Shown here: positions 24,347-36,200 of the stretch, piece after piece
Position numbering within the stretch: the stretch's first letter is position 1
Layout: every line of letters begins with the position of its first letter
Source: Thuidium tamariscinum
Taxonomy: Eukaryota > Streptophyta > Bryopsida > Hypnales > Thuidiaceae
Length of the DNA stretch: 64,000 bases
Assembly: GCA_947034885.2 (NCBI GenBank)
Contig: OX344752.2
Coordinates: 20,235,386-20,299,385, forward strand
Direction: 5' to 3'
Notes under the pieces: model-generated
Seen by the model: the letters and a program-made list of their open reading frames with translations, nothing else
What the model was told of the DNA's origin: nothing
Databases searched by the model: none
Position numbers and translations under genes: made by a program

Positions 24347-24562
24347 CACTAGTAGAAACCCCCGTTTAATGTGACAAGGCCTAATTTTTCTTGACGGATT
24401 TTGTTAGGCATCAAAAGTAACAACCTGTGTTTTTATGTCAACAAAAATGTTCAACACAACATCAATGCTGACATAAAAATACAGGTTGTTACTTTTGATG
24501 CCTAGTAAAATCCATCAAGAAAAATTAGGCCTCGTCACATTAAACAGGGGGTTCTACTAGTG
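24347..24562. mobile_element. CACTA-type foldback MITE, 216 bp, TTC target duplication
   Basis: Starts CACTAGTAGAAACCCCCG and ends CGTTTAATG-complement text closing with CTACTAGTG. The arms pair over about 90 bases each. TTC flanks both ends (24344-24346, 24563-24565), the 3-bp duplication known for CACTA elements. High arm identity suggests it is the youngest CACTA MITE here. Confidence 0.9.
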
Positions 24563-24565
24563 TTC

Positions 24566-26558
24566 TTTCTTTAGAGGCCAACAACAAACTTGTGCTATCA
24601 TCAACTCCAAGAAGATAATCACTATACAATTGCCAAAAATCGTCTTTGGTATCAAAAACCAACATAAACAAGCTAGCTAGGCATATGTCTGAGTCTGTTT
24701 GCGTATAAAGAATAAAGAGTTTGAGATGGAGTCATTATATTTCATAATCCTCAATATAAACCAAGCCCTTGAAAAAGACCAACACTTCAAGAAAATAATT
24801 GTAGACTTCATGTTCTAACATTTGACAATCTTACTCAAAATTATAAAATCAGAAAGAACACACACCATAAGAACTCAATAGATTAGGTTTGCAGGTACAA
24901 CAATTTTAGTTTTACTCTACATAATGTACTTGTGCCATATACCTCATGGTTGGTGGAATTAATGATGTCAAAAATCAAATGACCCATGAGCACAATGTTA
25001 GGAAAGAACATCGGTGGCTTCTTTGTGCTCAGTGTCACCATAAGCTCCATGGGAACTTCCATAATTACCTGTGTAAAAAGTTAATTAGTGACTAGAAAAA
25101 TTAGTAGCATGAAAATGTACCTTGACTATTCTTAAGCACATTCCATAAAATAATGAATGGTTGCAGCCTCATAGTTCCACCTTGCAATTAAAATTGCATG
25201 CAAGTAAAAATTATAGTGCATAAACCTAATGTGTACTTTGCAAAGCACCAAAGAATATACAACTTTATAGTAAAAAACCTGCCATCTAGAGCAAACCATT
25301 CCAATTTTAATGAGAATAGGTTTTCTAAAACACCTGGTTTTTTTTGCTAGGGGTAGAAGCATGTTAATAGGAGCCAACTTGATCCACAATACTTCTTTTT
25401 TTGGAGAATCTTTATCAAAATTCTTGAATGTGACTTAAAATATGAATTTTTTTTGTGGTGCATTGTTTTAAAATTACAGCTAGTTGACATGATTCAAACC
25501 AAAAATAGATATTTTAAGTTACTTTCTAAGTATTAAAAGGACTCTATTGTAGTTGTTACCACTGCTTAATTGGAAGAATAAGCAACCCATCATAGATGAT
25601 TTAAAGACTATTTTGGATAAATTAGCAACGATGTTTGGTAAAGTATTCCAATATAAATTCATCATGAATGATTTTAAAACTATTTTAGATGGATAAGCAA
25701 CAATTTGTGAATAGAATATTCTAATAAGGACCTCCGTAAGCACCTTGGTAATGTCTATATGTGGCTCCTATTAACATGCTTGAACCCCTAGTGCCTTCTG
25801 TAGAATGTTCAAGGTCATTGCAAACATTCCTAGAGCAACAAGTTTGTTATAGTTACATCTTTACAAATGGAGGTATGATTACAAGTTGACTAAGTCTTAA
25901 GTTATGTTCATCTATCCCTTTCATTACTTAAGTGAACTCAATAAAAGCTTCAAGAACCATATCAATGAAAACCAGAAAGCATACATACCCTTGGCTTTTG
26001 AAAGAAAGGAAGGCTTCTCGCCGAATAAACACCGATTCCATCCGGTCCCTTTCTGAACTCAATACCATAAGTGCATGTATGCCGAATGTACCCCATTCTA
26101 TAGAAATCCGGTTCAAGCAACTCCAACCACATGAATGCAAGAGCTGATTTTAGATTAGACACCAATTCTAAGCACTCAAACTTCTTTATTATGACCTTCT
26201 CTATACGGCATTCTAAAATATTGTGCACACTTGCCATGTTATCCTTGATTGATGCACACTACTCACACATTGTGTTCCCAGTTTTAAAGTTTGGAATCCT
26301 AGCTCATAAGAATAAAGAGAATGGAGTGTACTTTCCAACCCAAAAAAGAAATGAAAGAGTAAGTTGCAAATTCACACAGCAAGATAAGACTTTGTCTATT
26401 TGCAAGATTTGATCTATTCAACACTTAGGGTGAGGGTTTAGGGTTTAAGCAACAAGCAAAAGAGTAAGTCCAAATTGACAGGAAAAAAATTCCTGAAGCA
26501 AATGTGTCAAGAACGTGAGTACCTAAAGTAGTTGGTAATTCCACAGACTACTAAACTG
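24566..26558. other. AT-rich intergenic DNA, no gene recognised
   Basis: Overlapping short frames at 25928-26412 on both strands reach 70-93 codons but show no domain. A minus-strand frame at 25132-25389 is equally anonymous. They may be fragments of a decayed gene; nothing supports a call. Confidence 0.45.
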
Positions 26559-26562
26559 ACCA

Positions 26563-26768
26563 ATGGTCAATTTCATTAAAATGGCGGTATTCTAATAAAA
26601 TGGCATGATATTCTGTTAAAATGGCACATTTTCTTCCTCTACTTCTAGGCCTCTATGTCAAAATGGTACACAAAATATGTCAAAATGGCACTTGAAATTT
26701 GTCAAAGTGGTACATGGAATATGTCAAAATGGCACTCGGAATATTGCCATTTTAACGAAATTGACCAT
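26563..26768. mobile_element. 206-bp inverted-repeat element with internal ~22-bp repeats
   Basis: The termini ATGGTCAATTTCATTAAAAT and ATTTTAACGAAATTGACCAT are inverted repeats with one mismatch, and the pairing continues inward. ACCA lies on both sides (26559-26562, 26769-26772), a possible 4-bp duplication. Inside, four ~22-bp units of the form ATGTCAAAATGGYAC follow each other from about 26654 to 26743. The superfamily is uncertain. Confidence 0.65.
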
Positions 26769-26772
26769 ACCA

Positions 26773-27238
26773 TTTGAATTGGGGCGAGAAAACGAACCTC
26801 AAATCCTCTTCCAGGCAATTTGCAGTTGCAACATACTACTTGCAACTGCGGCCATTATGGGGCCCAATCCTCAACCCTTCTTATTCTTGCAATTAGCACC
26901 ATCTTCTAGAATTGTTGCAGTACAAGCTGAAGTTGTGATGGAGAGGTCCGACTACTAAATTTTGACACATGACGACATTTTGGCCTCCACAAAATTACGA
27001 GAGGCTCGTGGAACAACAAGCAACATTGCATCCCAAGCAAAGTCCTTGCATTGCGTGTGGAGTCATTGTCACTCCAATTCGACAATCATTGAGCTCCAAT
27101 GACTTCCGCCACTGAGCTCAAAATCACTTGTACGCAGGAATCGTTATCTATTCCAAAAAACTTAGACGCAGTTGCACACATAGTGAGAATTCCACTTGAG
27201 AGAATGGATTCTACACAAACTACGTTCCCCTCACACAT
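26773..27238. other. Intergenic DNA of intermediate GC, no gene recognised
   Basis: GC is visibly higher than in the surroundings. The open frame at 26677-26958 lies partly in the neighbouring MITE and has no domain, and the opposing frames at 27086-27314 are equally anonymous. The block is bounded by a MITE on each side. Confidence 0.45.
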
Positions 27239-27240
27239 TA

Positions 27241-27522
27241 GGAGAGATTTGAGGGCTCTAGGAGCCCGCAAGTTCTCACAGCCCGAAATCGTGTTATCTG
27301 CCGCGGGAACGTAGTTCAGTAGGGAATCCTACGTGGTCGAGCGACTGCCATGTCATTAACTCTTTTAAAAAAAAATTTGGACTTCTTTTCATATTTCAGG
27401 ACCCCCCAATTTTTATTTTTTTTATTTTTTTGAGAAATGTTGGCCTGACAGCGGCCAGCTGTTCCCCAGACCAGTTTCGGGAACAATCCCAAAACGGCCC
27501 TTTTGAGCCCTCAAATCCCTCC
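27241..27522. mobile_element. TA-flanked inverted-repeat element, family copy 3 (best preserved)
   Basis: The left terminus GGAGAGATTTGAGGGCTC and the right terminus GAGCCCTCAAATCCCTCC pair with one mismatch. TA lies on both sides (27239-27240, 27523-27524). The element is 282 bp, with a CTGCCATGTCA block near the middle, an A/T tract and a TTTGGACTTCTTTTCATATT block shared with copy 2. TA targets suggest a Tc1/mariner-class source. Non-coding. Confidence 0.78.
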
Positions 27523-27524
27523 TA

Positions 27525-30500
27525 ATGCCAATGATTTCCCTTGAACAAACTCATCGAGTTCCCTTCAAAGGAGCCATCAAGTTTCTTGAAGGGACCTTTA
27601 AAATTTTTTAGAATTAATAGTATAAGCATTGGATTTTAGCCCTAATTTTTTACAAACGGCTTAATCAAACAAGTAAAACATAAAATCTACTATAATCACA
27701 ACTTAATATTTTAAACCCACAAGAAATAAGTTATCAATCATGAAAATCTTACACGAATTGAAAATGTACTCATTTTTTTGAAGGAAGTTCAATACGTGGT
27801 TTCAAACATTATTGAAAAATATTGGTTGATGTAGTTGATCCAACCATATTATGAGTTACATTTTACAATTTTTGTCTCAAAATTGACATCAAATTATTCT
27901 TTTGTATAGCAATTTGAAATACATTGTCACAAATTACAAATTTAGAAATCCAAACCAAACTAGCATTGAATTATTCTTTTGTATGCACTTATGATACACT
28001 GTCACAATTTTTGAAATTCAAACCATTGCTTGGACAATGGGGCTATTTTGTGAGCATGTGAGTGTAAGCTTGTGAGTGTAAAGTAAGGTTTCCATGAGCA
28101 TAGAGCTTAGAAATTTGAAGAAGTAGAAAATTTAATACCATTTGCAAAAATAGATTCTATCTTAAAATTTGAATCAAAATTTTATTATTTTCAATAAATT
28201 TTAGTAATTACTACCATGGGCCTACTACCATAATTATGTATAATTTAGATAAAAATTCTAATTTTCAATCTTATGTAAAAGTTTACTTTATGAAGATGAA
28301 GAATTCATTGATACAACAAATGAATGGAGATGGAAATAAGTTTGTTTAGAATATCAGTTGATCATTGTCCTATAATAGTAAAGATTCCTTTGGGGCCCAT
28401 AGGAAGGTACTAATAATTTTCTATTGATGTATTATTATTTTGGTATATCATTGTTTTGTAGCATTATAAGTCTTCTCAGGGTCAATAGGAGGGTATCAAC
28501 TATTCCCTCTTGATTTGTAAGTCAGTGGAGTTGTTTAGATTTTGGAAAAAATTCATTCTTAGGATTTCATTATGTGTGGAAAGAGCTTAGTTGTACCAAA
28601 TTTTGATTTGTTGGTTTCATTTTTGTAGTAATGTGGGGCCCCTTTGGGGCCAATGTAAATAGCTACACATTTTTATCCATCAAAATTATTTTTTATGCAC
28701 CAAAAATCGGACTTATTAAGATTTTAGAAAAGAAATATTCAATTGATAAAGATCAATTTTGTAAAGAATGAACCTAGTTATACAAAATCATTGATCACTT
28801 CATCATTATCCTCTTGTGGGATCCATTTCGAGATTCAACTCTTCTTTCTTAATTTAATGATTGTTTAATTGATCATTCTCTTCTTATTTCCTAGTACTTC
28901 TCAATGTTGAGAAGAAGATTCAGCATTTGTCATCTTGATATGATACTTATTGGACTTTGCTTGATTTTTGTGATCATTTGACTCCTCTTGTTTCTTTGTA
29001 CTTCTTAATGCTAAGAAGAATTTTGTGGCTGAGGCAAAAAAATAAAATAATTTTTTTTTTTTTCTTTTCTGTAGGGTTCTTTTTCAAACATGAGATAAAA
29101 TACTAAAGCCATTGAAAATAAGTATCTAGATTACAAAAAGTATTATAATAAACAAAGAGGGCAAAATATAAAAATAAATTCCTTCTTTGGCTATTTTAGG
29201 ATTCTAAAAATCCTATAATATGAAAAAGACATAAGTTAACATTGTGAGCTAAAGAAAGTAAAATATCCTACCCTCTCATCTTTATTATAGAGGATATATT
29301 ATAATTGAAGGAGATATTACTTATTGTTGTATTTTTTTCACTTGTTTTTTAAGCTCTAAAAGCTCAAAACCAACTCAGGATTTCAAACAACTTGAATTAT
29401 CTCTAAACACAATTTGTAAGTGATACAATGAATCAATGATTTGTTTTAATTCTAAAACTAGTGGTCAAATGACTAGATGGCCTGCTGGTTCACAAATGTA
29501 AGATACTGGATAATTAGAAATTTGTCCCTCAATTACAAAGACAACTATTACTAATTAAGCTATGGTGATCATTTATTTAGAGATGAAGCCCAAATTAAAA
29601 CCTAGCAAAGAATTTTGAACACTTTACAAATATTTGTTACTAATTTTTCTAATTGGTTCATTTGTTACCCAAAATATAAAATCTCTCCAATGTGTAGCTA
29701 CTATGACATGTTACAATTTGATTTGGATACCTTTGATTAAGACTATACAAACATATTCTATATCTATATCCATATCCATATATGTATTTTCAAAAAAAAG
29801 ATTGGCACTTGCTTGATGATCAAGAGTGTACATGATGAAAGCTTACATAGAAAACTTAATTATACACATATCTGTAATAAGTTATCTTCATAGGCAAACC
29901 ATGTCTTTCTTTATCAATAATTTGGGCTGATGTGCTTGAGACTTTCAAGTAGGGTTTATTTCATATCAACAAAGACTCAGTATTGACATGATTAGTATGT
30001 AGTAAACTTAGCTATGTTAAAGGGAGGAAATTTCTTAGAAGTTAAAGGAGTCATATAAGTGCCTGGGATATTAGATTTTAACCCCTTAGAGTCCACTCAT
30101 CCAAAAAGTTGATGCACCTTGGTCAACCTTGATAGTAACTTTCAATATAACCATTTTTAGTATTTGACCTAAACTATGAACATGAAGGTAGACAAGTATT
30201 CTTTCTACTTCAATTTAACATTTTGAAGAAATACAAAAATACAAAGAGTTATTGTAGTTGACAGCTCATCTCTTAAGATCCAAAACCACATTCAATATGT
30301 TGTGTTTTTCATTCATATTTTTTCTTCTTAATTAAATCTTTAAATTAAAGTGCCAATTAAAGTTTTCCAATCTAATTGTAGTAATTCAACATTGATTTAA
30401 TAAATGTTAGAATTGATATACTTTCAATTTTATTTTTCAATTAAAAAAAAAGTCCAATGATTAATTTTTTCATCAAAATTAACATAAAAAAATAAAAAAG

Positions 30501-30765
30501 TAAAGAATACAAATATTCACTAGTTGAAAATATCAAATTTAGTTATACATCTACTAAAGAAAGGGATAAATTTTGTTTGATAGTTGAATTTGACTTTATG
30601 GTCTTTGCTATATTTGTTTTATGAATAAAAGATAAAATAATCAATTGAATTTTTTTAGACAAGTCTTTACTGCTACTTATAACTCTTGAAAAAGTTTCAA
30701 GTAATTTGGAATGTTTAACTATTTTATGTATTCATTTAAATTTTCTGCAATAAGATGATAACAAT
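27525..30765. other. AT-rich intergenic DNA, no gene recognised
   Basis: About 3.2 kb without a supported gene or RNA. TTTTAACCCCTTAGAGTCCA near 30077-30096 resembles a left end of the TTAA family. A possible but weak partner, CTTAAAGGGTTAAG, lies near 31830; if real, the Stowaway and Tourist elements would be nested in that copy. Confidence 0.5.
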
Positions 30766-30767
30766 TA

Positions 30768-31342
30768 CTCCCTCCGTCCCAAAATGATCTTCTTGTCGGA
30801 AAAAATGTTCCGGATTAAGGCTAAAAATAACATTTTGTAAATTTTTTTTGAACTTCCAATAGATTTTGGTCCATTTCTATGATTCTAAAATTTTGACGTT
30901 TGGAGCCCTTTCTCAAATGCAGTTTTAGTACACTCAAATATTGAAATTTTGGGGTATTTTTTTAGAGCACCGGTGACCATTCAATTGCCCAATTTCTAGA
31001 GATGAGGAGCAAGAATCCATTGGTCAATTTCTATACAACTAGGCATGTTTCTGGGCCAAGTAGTTGTGGGGCCAAGGCTTGAACTCTTAGCAAATAGGCC
31101 AAGACCATGTGGTTCATACACATCTTCATTTACAATGGTTGTCAGATGATGGACAGTAATCTCAACAGTAGAAGCTAAATACAATCAAAATGAGGTGTTT
31201 TTATTGGAATTTCTTTTTGCCTTCTAAGGAGTTGCCTCTTGCCTCACAGCTTCCTTCTTTCCACATTACGTCATGTACCAAGAAGATCATCTTGGGACAA
31301 AAATTAAAGGGGAACCGGAAGATCATTTTTGGACGAAGGGAG
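30768..31342. mobile_element. Stowaway-type MITE, 575 bp, TA target duplication
   Basis: The left terminus CTCCCTCCGTCCCAAAATGA is the classic Stowaway end. The right terminus, read on the minus strand, is CTCCCTTCGTCCAAAAATGA. The pairing extends to about 25 bases with two mismatches. TA flanks both ends (30766-30767, 31343-31344). A further partial copy of the end motif (GATCATCTTGGGAC) lies 30-60 bases inside the right end, so that terminus is duplicated. At 575 bp it is longer than typical Stowaways. Non-coding. Confidence 0.85.
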
Positions 31343-31359
31343 TACAATTTTTCATATAA

Positions 31360-31689
31360 GAGCATCCCCTTGCCAACACTCCAAAAGCCAAGGAACGTTA
31401 ATGTGGCAGGTCTAGCATGCGGCATTGCCCCATGCCAAACAAACCGAGCTAAAAAAACACCCAATATATGCTACAAAATAAGAAGGGCATTGAAATATTG
31501 GGGGTCTTCCCTATGCCTCACTATCCCCTGTCTTATTCTTTTAAATCACACTCCCTTCACTTGTGATGTGCTTTTGGATGAATCTTAATTCAAGCATAGG
31601 AAGCTTTACAAATAGAAGACCTTGCAAGGTTGGAAACCCATGCCAAACCCCCTTGGTGCCCTTGCTTGGGGTGTGACATGGAGATGCTC
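31360..31689. mobile_element. Tourist-type (PIF/Harbinger) MITE, 330 bp, TAA target duplication
   Basis: The left terminus GAGCATCCCCTTGCCAACAC and the right terminus GGGTGTGACATGGAGATGCTC are imperfect inverted repeats of the widespread plant GAGCATCTCC type. TAA lies on both sides (31357-31359, 31690-31692), the target known for PIF/Harbinger. It begins only 15 bases after the Stowaway's TA duplication. The 132-codon frame at 31190-31588 crosses both elements and is not a gene. Confidence 0.75.
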
Positions 31690-31692
31690 TAA

Positions 31693-32200
31693 CCAAATGA
31701 ATTTCCTCATAATGCTATAAACTTCATAATTGAAAATAAATAAACTGTACGATTGATTGTTAAACACACTCCGATGGGCTAAATTCAACTTAGATATGAT
31801 ATTTGAGCAATTGGCAACGGACCTCTTACTTAAAGGGTTAAGAGAATAAAGCCTACACACTTACAATTCAGATTAAAGGCAAACGTCTTCAAGAACACGT
31901 GCATATTCGTCATCAATTTCCTTTGACGCCATGAAAAACAACTCTGGAAATTATACATCCCATACGACAACCTGGCAAGATGGTTTGGATTCAACCTTCC
32001 TGTTAAGAAATACAATAACTAGATCATAGGAACTGAAGAATGTACACATGGTTCCAAGAATCTATACAATTCATTCATCATCCATACAATTCATTCATCA
32101 TCTAGATAAAAGTAGTTTGACCTACGTAGTTTTTGGTGTGAACACAAAAAATTCATTCATGCGTTGAAAACACAGAAAAACAAGACTAACTCTCCAAATT
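31693..32200. other. Intergenic DNA, small tandem repeat
   Basis: AT-rich with no supported gene. A short duplication of CAATTCATTCATCATC lies at about 32067-32106. Confidence 0.5.
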
Positions 32201-33231
32201 GCGCATGGTTCAGCTATTGTCTAACAACTCTTCTCAACAATGTAGTGTGACCTGATTTCACTTCTCCACGGTTCTGGGCCGATGGTTTCGACATCACATC
32301 ATCCGCAAGCCCCTTGAAATCTTCTTCACAACGCAACGCAGCCTTACAAAACGGTAGACATGCTCAAATTCGCCACAGGGGATCAGTGATACAAAGTTAT
32401 GGAATCACCTGGAGAAGGTAGTGCTAATCCTCCAAAATCGTGTCCAAGTAAGTGTTACTCTCTCCCTACCTTGACCGCGGACACTCCCCATATCGTTATC
32501 GAAGGCAAACGACAACCGTGATTTCAGTCCACCTGCTTGGACTCCAAATGTCTGTTAAGAGTCGGAGGTCGTTCAAGGGATAAATTCCCGATGGATGCCA
32601 TACCAAACGGCTGCAGTCACAGTGGCCCTCGTGAAGGTGATGCTGACTACAGTCGTCGCACCGTGGAGATCAGGGGTGGCCAAACTCACGAGCACCTGGG
32701 ACACAAATCCTTCGGTGCAAGAATGACATAGTGCGAACTCTGTTCGACCACCTTCTCGATTCTTCGAACCTCGATCTCCAGGGAAGATCGTCCTTAATGG
32801 TGAGAGTGACCCGCTGACGGTTAGCTAACTTGAGTTTGAAACTAGCGACACGGTGGCCAACACCGAAGGGCCCCCCTCTTAGATCTGGTTGCAGATGCCA
32901 GCCATCTCCGCTTCGTTTCCCCAGGAGTAACCTATCCGAATGAGCACTCACTCACGGCACTGAGCAATCCCTAGTCCAAGCAGGCAGAATGGGCACAGAT
33001 CCAATGAACAGAAACAAAGTCATGGAGAAAAAGAATATAAAAAGAAAAAGAAAAGGATCAATATCTTGAGATATCCTACAGGCGTTCAAGCCTCCAATGT
33101 CACTACGCTCTGGAAAAAATGGCTACATGCGGAACGTCCAGTCCAACTGCAATCCCCCGGAATGAACCCGGACGCCCTCAAAGAGCGCTGCGTTCTACAC
33201 CAAGAAACGACTGCAGCTGCAAGTCTTGCAG
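32201..33231 (-). other. GC-rich flank downstream of PIE1, probable 3' UTR
   Basis: Base composition rises from about 32.2 kb and is continuous with the PIE1 block, so this is probably the 3' untranslated part of the minus-strand transcript. A minus frame at 32951-32670 (93 codons) has no domain. A terminal exon reached from a donor-like CAG/GTTGGA just before the PIE1 stop cannot be excluded. Confidence 0.4.
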
Positions 33232-36200
33232 CTAATCTCCAACCTGCCTGCCTCGGCCACGATGCCGCGAACCCGATCCGAGCGACAGACCCAACCCCGT
33301 GTCCACGGGAGACTCGGGGCTGGCCAGCGGCTGCCCTGGAAATGCTCCAGCTTCATGCGCTCGCTGACCACCCAGCGGACCAGGCCGCCCGCGCACACCT
33401 GCCATCCCACCGCGAGACGGGGAAGAGTGAGCCCGAGTGTGGGCCTGATGCAACGCGGACGCGCCGCTCGACGCTGCAGGTCGCACGGGGCTGGAAGGAC
33501 CCAACCGGAGCACCGGTCTCGAAAGATCAATTCCGCCCGCTTCGTGGCTCGCACCCGCTGCCTGGCCGTGACTTTCGGGAACCCGCCTCGGTTGCGGCCC
33601 GAGCATCCAAGCCGGTGTCGGACCACGCTGGTCCTGATCCGAAATGCCCCTCCTGGTCGGGACGTCCGAAGACTGCAGCCGCCCGACCGCAGAGGACGCA
33701 CCTCCCCTTCCCAGGATTCGTCCTGCTGCCTGTCGTGGAGGAGAGCTTCTCGACGGAGGGCCCCCAACCACCGACGACTTCGGCCTGCCCGACTCCAAAA
33801 ACGACGGATCTGCCGTGAAGTCCAGATCCTCGTTCAGCGAAGCCAAGGGCCCAGCGCCTGCCGCGGCGGGAGGCCACTGCACTGGGGACAGACCCTCGGA
33901 AGCCCCCGGCGACAGGAAGTCCGCAACCGAAGAACCGGCCAGCCTCGTCATCAGGTGCGATGCCAGACTCGAATCCTCGTCGACGACGACGCCCCCGTAA
34001 CCCGGTCCGCTGGACTTCGACGCGACAAAACTCGCCTCCTCCAACGAGCCTCGCTCCGCCGCGTTGGTCCTCTTCGTCCCATCTCTCGCGAGCTTCAACC
34101 TCCTCACAGGGCCTGCCACGGGAGGCTCCGATGCATCCGACGCAAATCGGCTGCCCGCTGACACCCCCACGATGGTCACGTCGTCGTCGTCGCTGGATCC
34201 GTTCAGATCGAATCCTCGACCGAGCCGGTCGTGGTTTCCGCCGCTGCCGCCCTTCAACTCGCGACCTGCAGGCGAAGTGGTGCCGCCGGCATGGCCTGAA
34301 ACCGCTCGACGACCGGACCCCGGGCCAGAATTCGTCGCTGGCCCAGACTGTGCACTCTTCAACGAAGACTTCTCCTGCAGCCTCTGGGCTGCTGCTGCCC
34401 CTGCTGCTGCGGAACCACCAGATGCTCCGACCTTCTTGGCATTCCTGAATACCTCGGCCACGGATACTGCGGGGTCGGCCCGCTGGTTCAAGTCCAATCT
34501 GCCGGAAACAGGCGGCGACGCGGGCACTGCGGAATTCGCGACGCTCTTCTTCGGACGCTTCACGACGACTTTCCCAGAGAGTGACGGATTACGACGCGAT
34601 GCTGCTTCCGGATCTCTCCCCTGCCCGTTCGCATCTCCCTCTCGAGTCCGAGGGACGTCCGAATCCTCTCCGTTCTCCGCCGGCTCGCCGGCTGTGGAAC
34701 CGGCGTGCCCCTTCTTCACGTCGGCCTTGGACGTCTTTGCCAACTTCGCCTTCGGCGGTTTGCTTGGGTCGGGGGCCGGCCTCTTCTTCCCCGCCACTCT
34801 TCCTTTCGAAGGGATGTGCAGCCCCAGAACGCCCGTGCCAGACCCACCCGCGGTAGCCCAATCACGAGTGCCCCCATCCCACCCGATCCTCGCGGCAAAC
34901 CTGACATGTCGAAAACAAACCACGGGTCAACACACAACCGCGTCACATCGAAAAAAACAATGCCACCACTTCGGCCTGAAGAAAAAAACACCATCCAAGA
35001 ACACGACAAACCATCAAACCGCATGCGGTTTCCCTCACGACGGGCCCAAGTCCGCTCTACAACCCCGAATCCGATTTCCCACACCGAGGGACACCCCACC
35101 AACACGAAGCAAGGAACCTGCACGGGGGGGAGAGGATACAGCACCTGAACCGATTCTCCACCAGCATTTCCGCCAGCTTTCGTACGGCTTCCGAAAGGAC
35201 ACGGGTGGGAGGCGATGGACCCAACCCCAACCCCAACCAGTCCTCCAGACCCACAGCAACCGGGGCCCTGTGGGCAGGCAAAGCTCTCTCGCCGTCCAGC
35301 GCACTCGGCTCGCCGTACTCCGCAGATCCCACCAGGAACTGCGTCACGCTGAAGCCCTCGCTCTCGGCCCCAACGACCGGATCCTTCGACGCGGACTCCT
35401 TCGCATGCGCCTTCGATGCGGCTGGCTTGGACACACCTCTTCTCTCTCCTTCGGCCTGAGCCAAAGCAGCCGACACTTCGCGAGGGGACAGCTTCCCGGC
35501 CACCACCTTGCTCGGCGCGACATGGGACTTCACCAAACTCCTCAGGGCGACGAAACCGCGACCACCTGGCGCGTGCGTCCCACCGGAGGAACCTGCCAAG
35601 TCGGGATCCTGCCGGAAACCCACCTTCCCCGCGCTCTTCACTGCGGCTAACACGGCCACAAAATGCCGCTGCAGAAGGAGCTCCTGATCGGGCAGCTGCA
35701 ACACGGCATCCAGGAGACGCTTCGTATGTTCCTGAAACGGAACACGCACACACAATCACAAACAACCCGCGCTGCCCAAAATCCCAACCGCCATAATTCC
35801 ACACCATCCAGCACACTCCACAACACCGAGACCTCGGCGGAACGCGTACCTCGGTCACCTTCAGCTGAGCATTCGTCGCAGCACTCAGGGCACTCTTCTC
35901 GCTCGTCGGATCCCCACTCGCGGCAGCCGCGTTTTGAGCCAGAAGCTGACGAAATCTCTCCCTGCAGTGAACGGGATGACGGTATCGACCTCGGTACACA
36001 CCACCGTCCGGGACCCCGGCCAAAGCATCGCTCGCCAGCTGCCAGTTGCCGCCGTACTCGTGCACCACGGCGCAAAGCACCGCATCCTCCCCGTGCGTCC
36101 ACGCGGAGGCGGCGGGAAGGTGGTCCAATGACCTCAGACTGTCCTTCTTCCGCTCCTTCTCCAGCATCACCAGAGGTCCCTTCTTCGCAGGCAATCCCAA

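Noticed and set aside
25928-26412. Overlapping frames on both strands as a small gene
   Set aside because: No domain, no homology that I recognise and no consistent strand; chance openness is more likely.
31190-31588. 132-codon plus-strand frame
   Set aside because: It spans the end of the Stowaway and most of the Tourist-type MITE, so it is transposon sequence.
33066-35650. Several plus-strand frames of 118-528 codons opposite the PIE1 C-terminal exons
   Set aside because: Pro/Arg/Ser-rich translations typical of antisense to low-complexity GC-rich coding DNA; no domain and no plausible splice structure.
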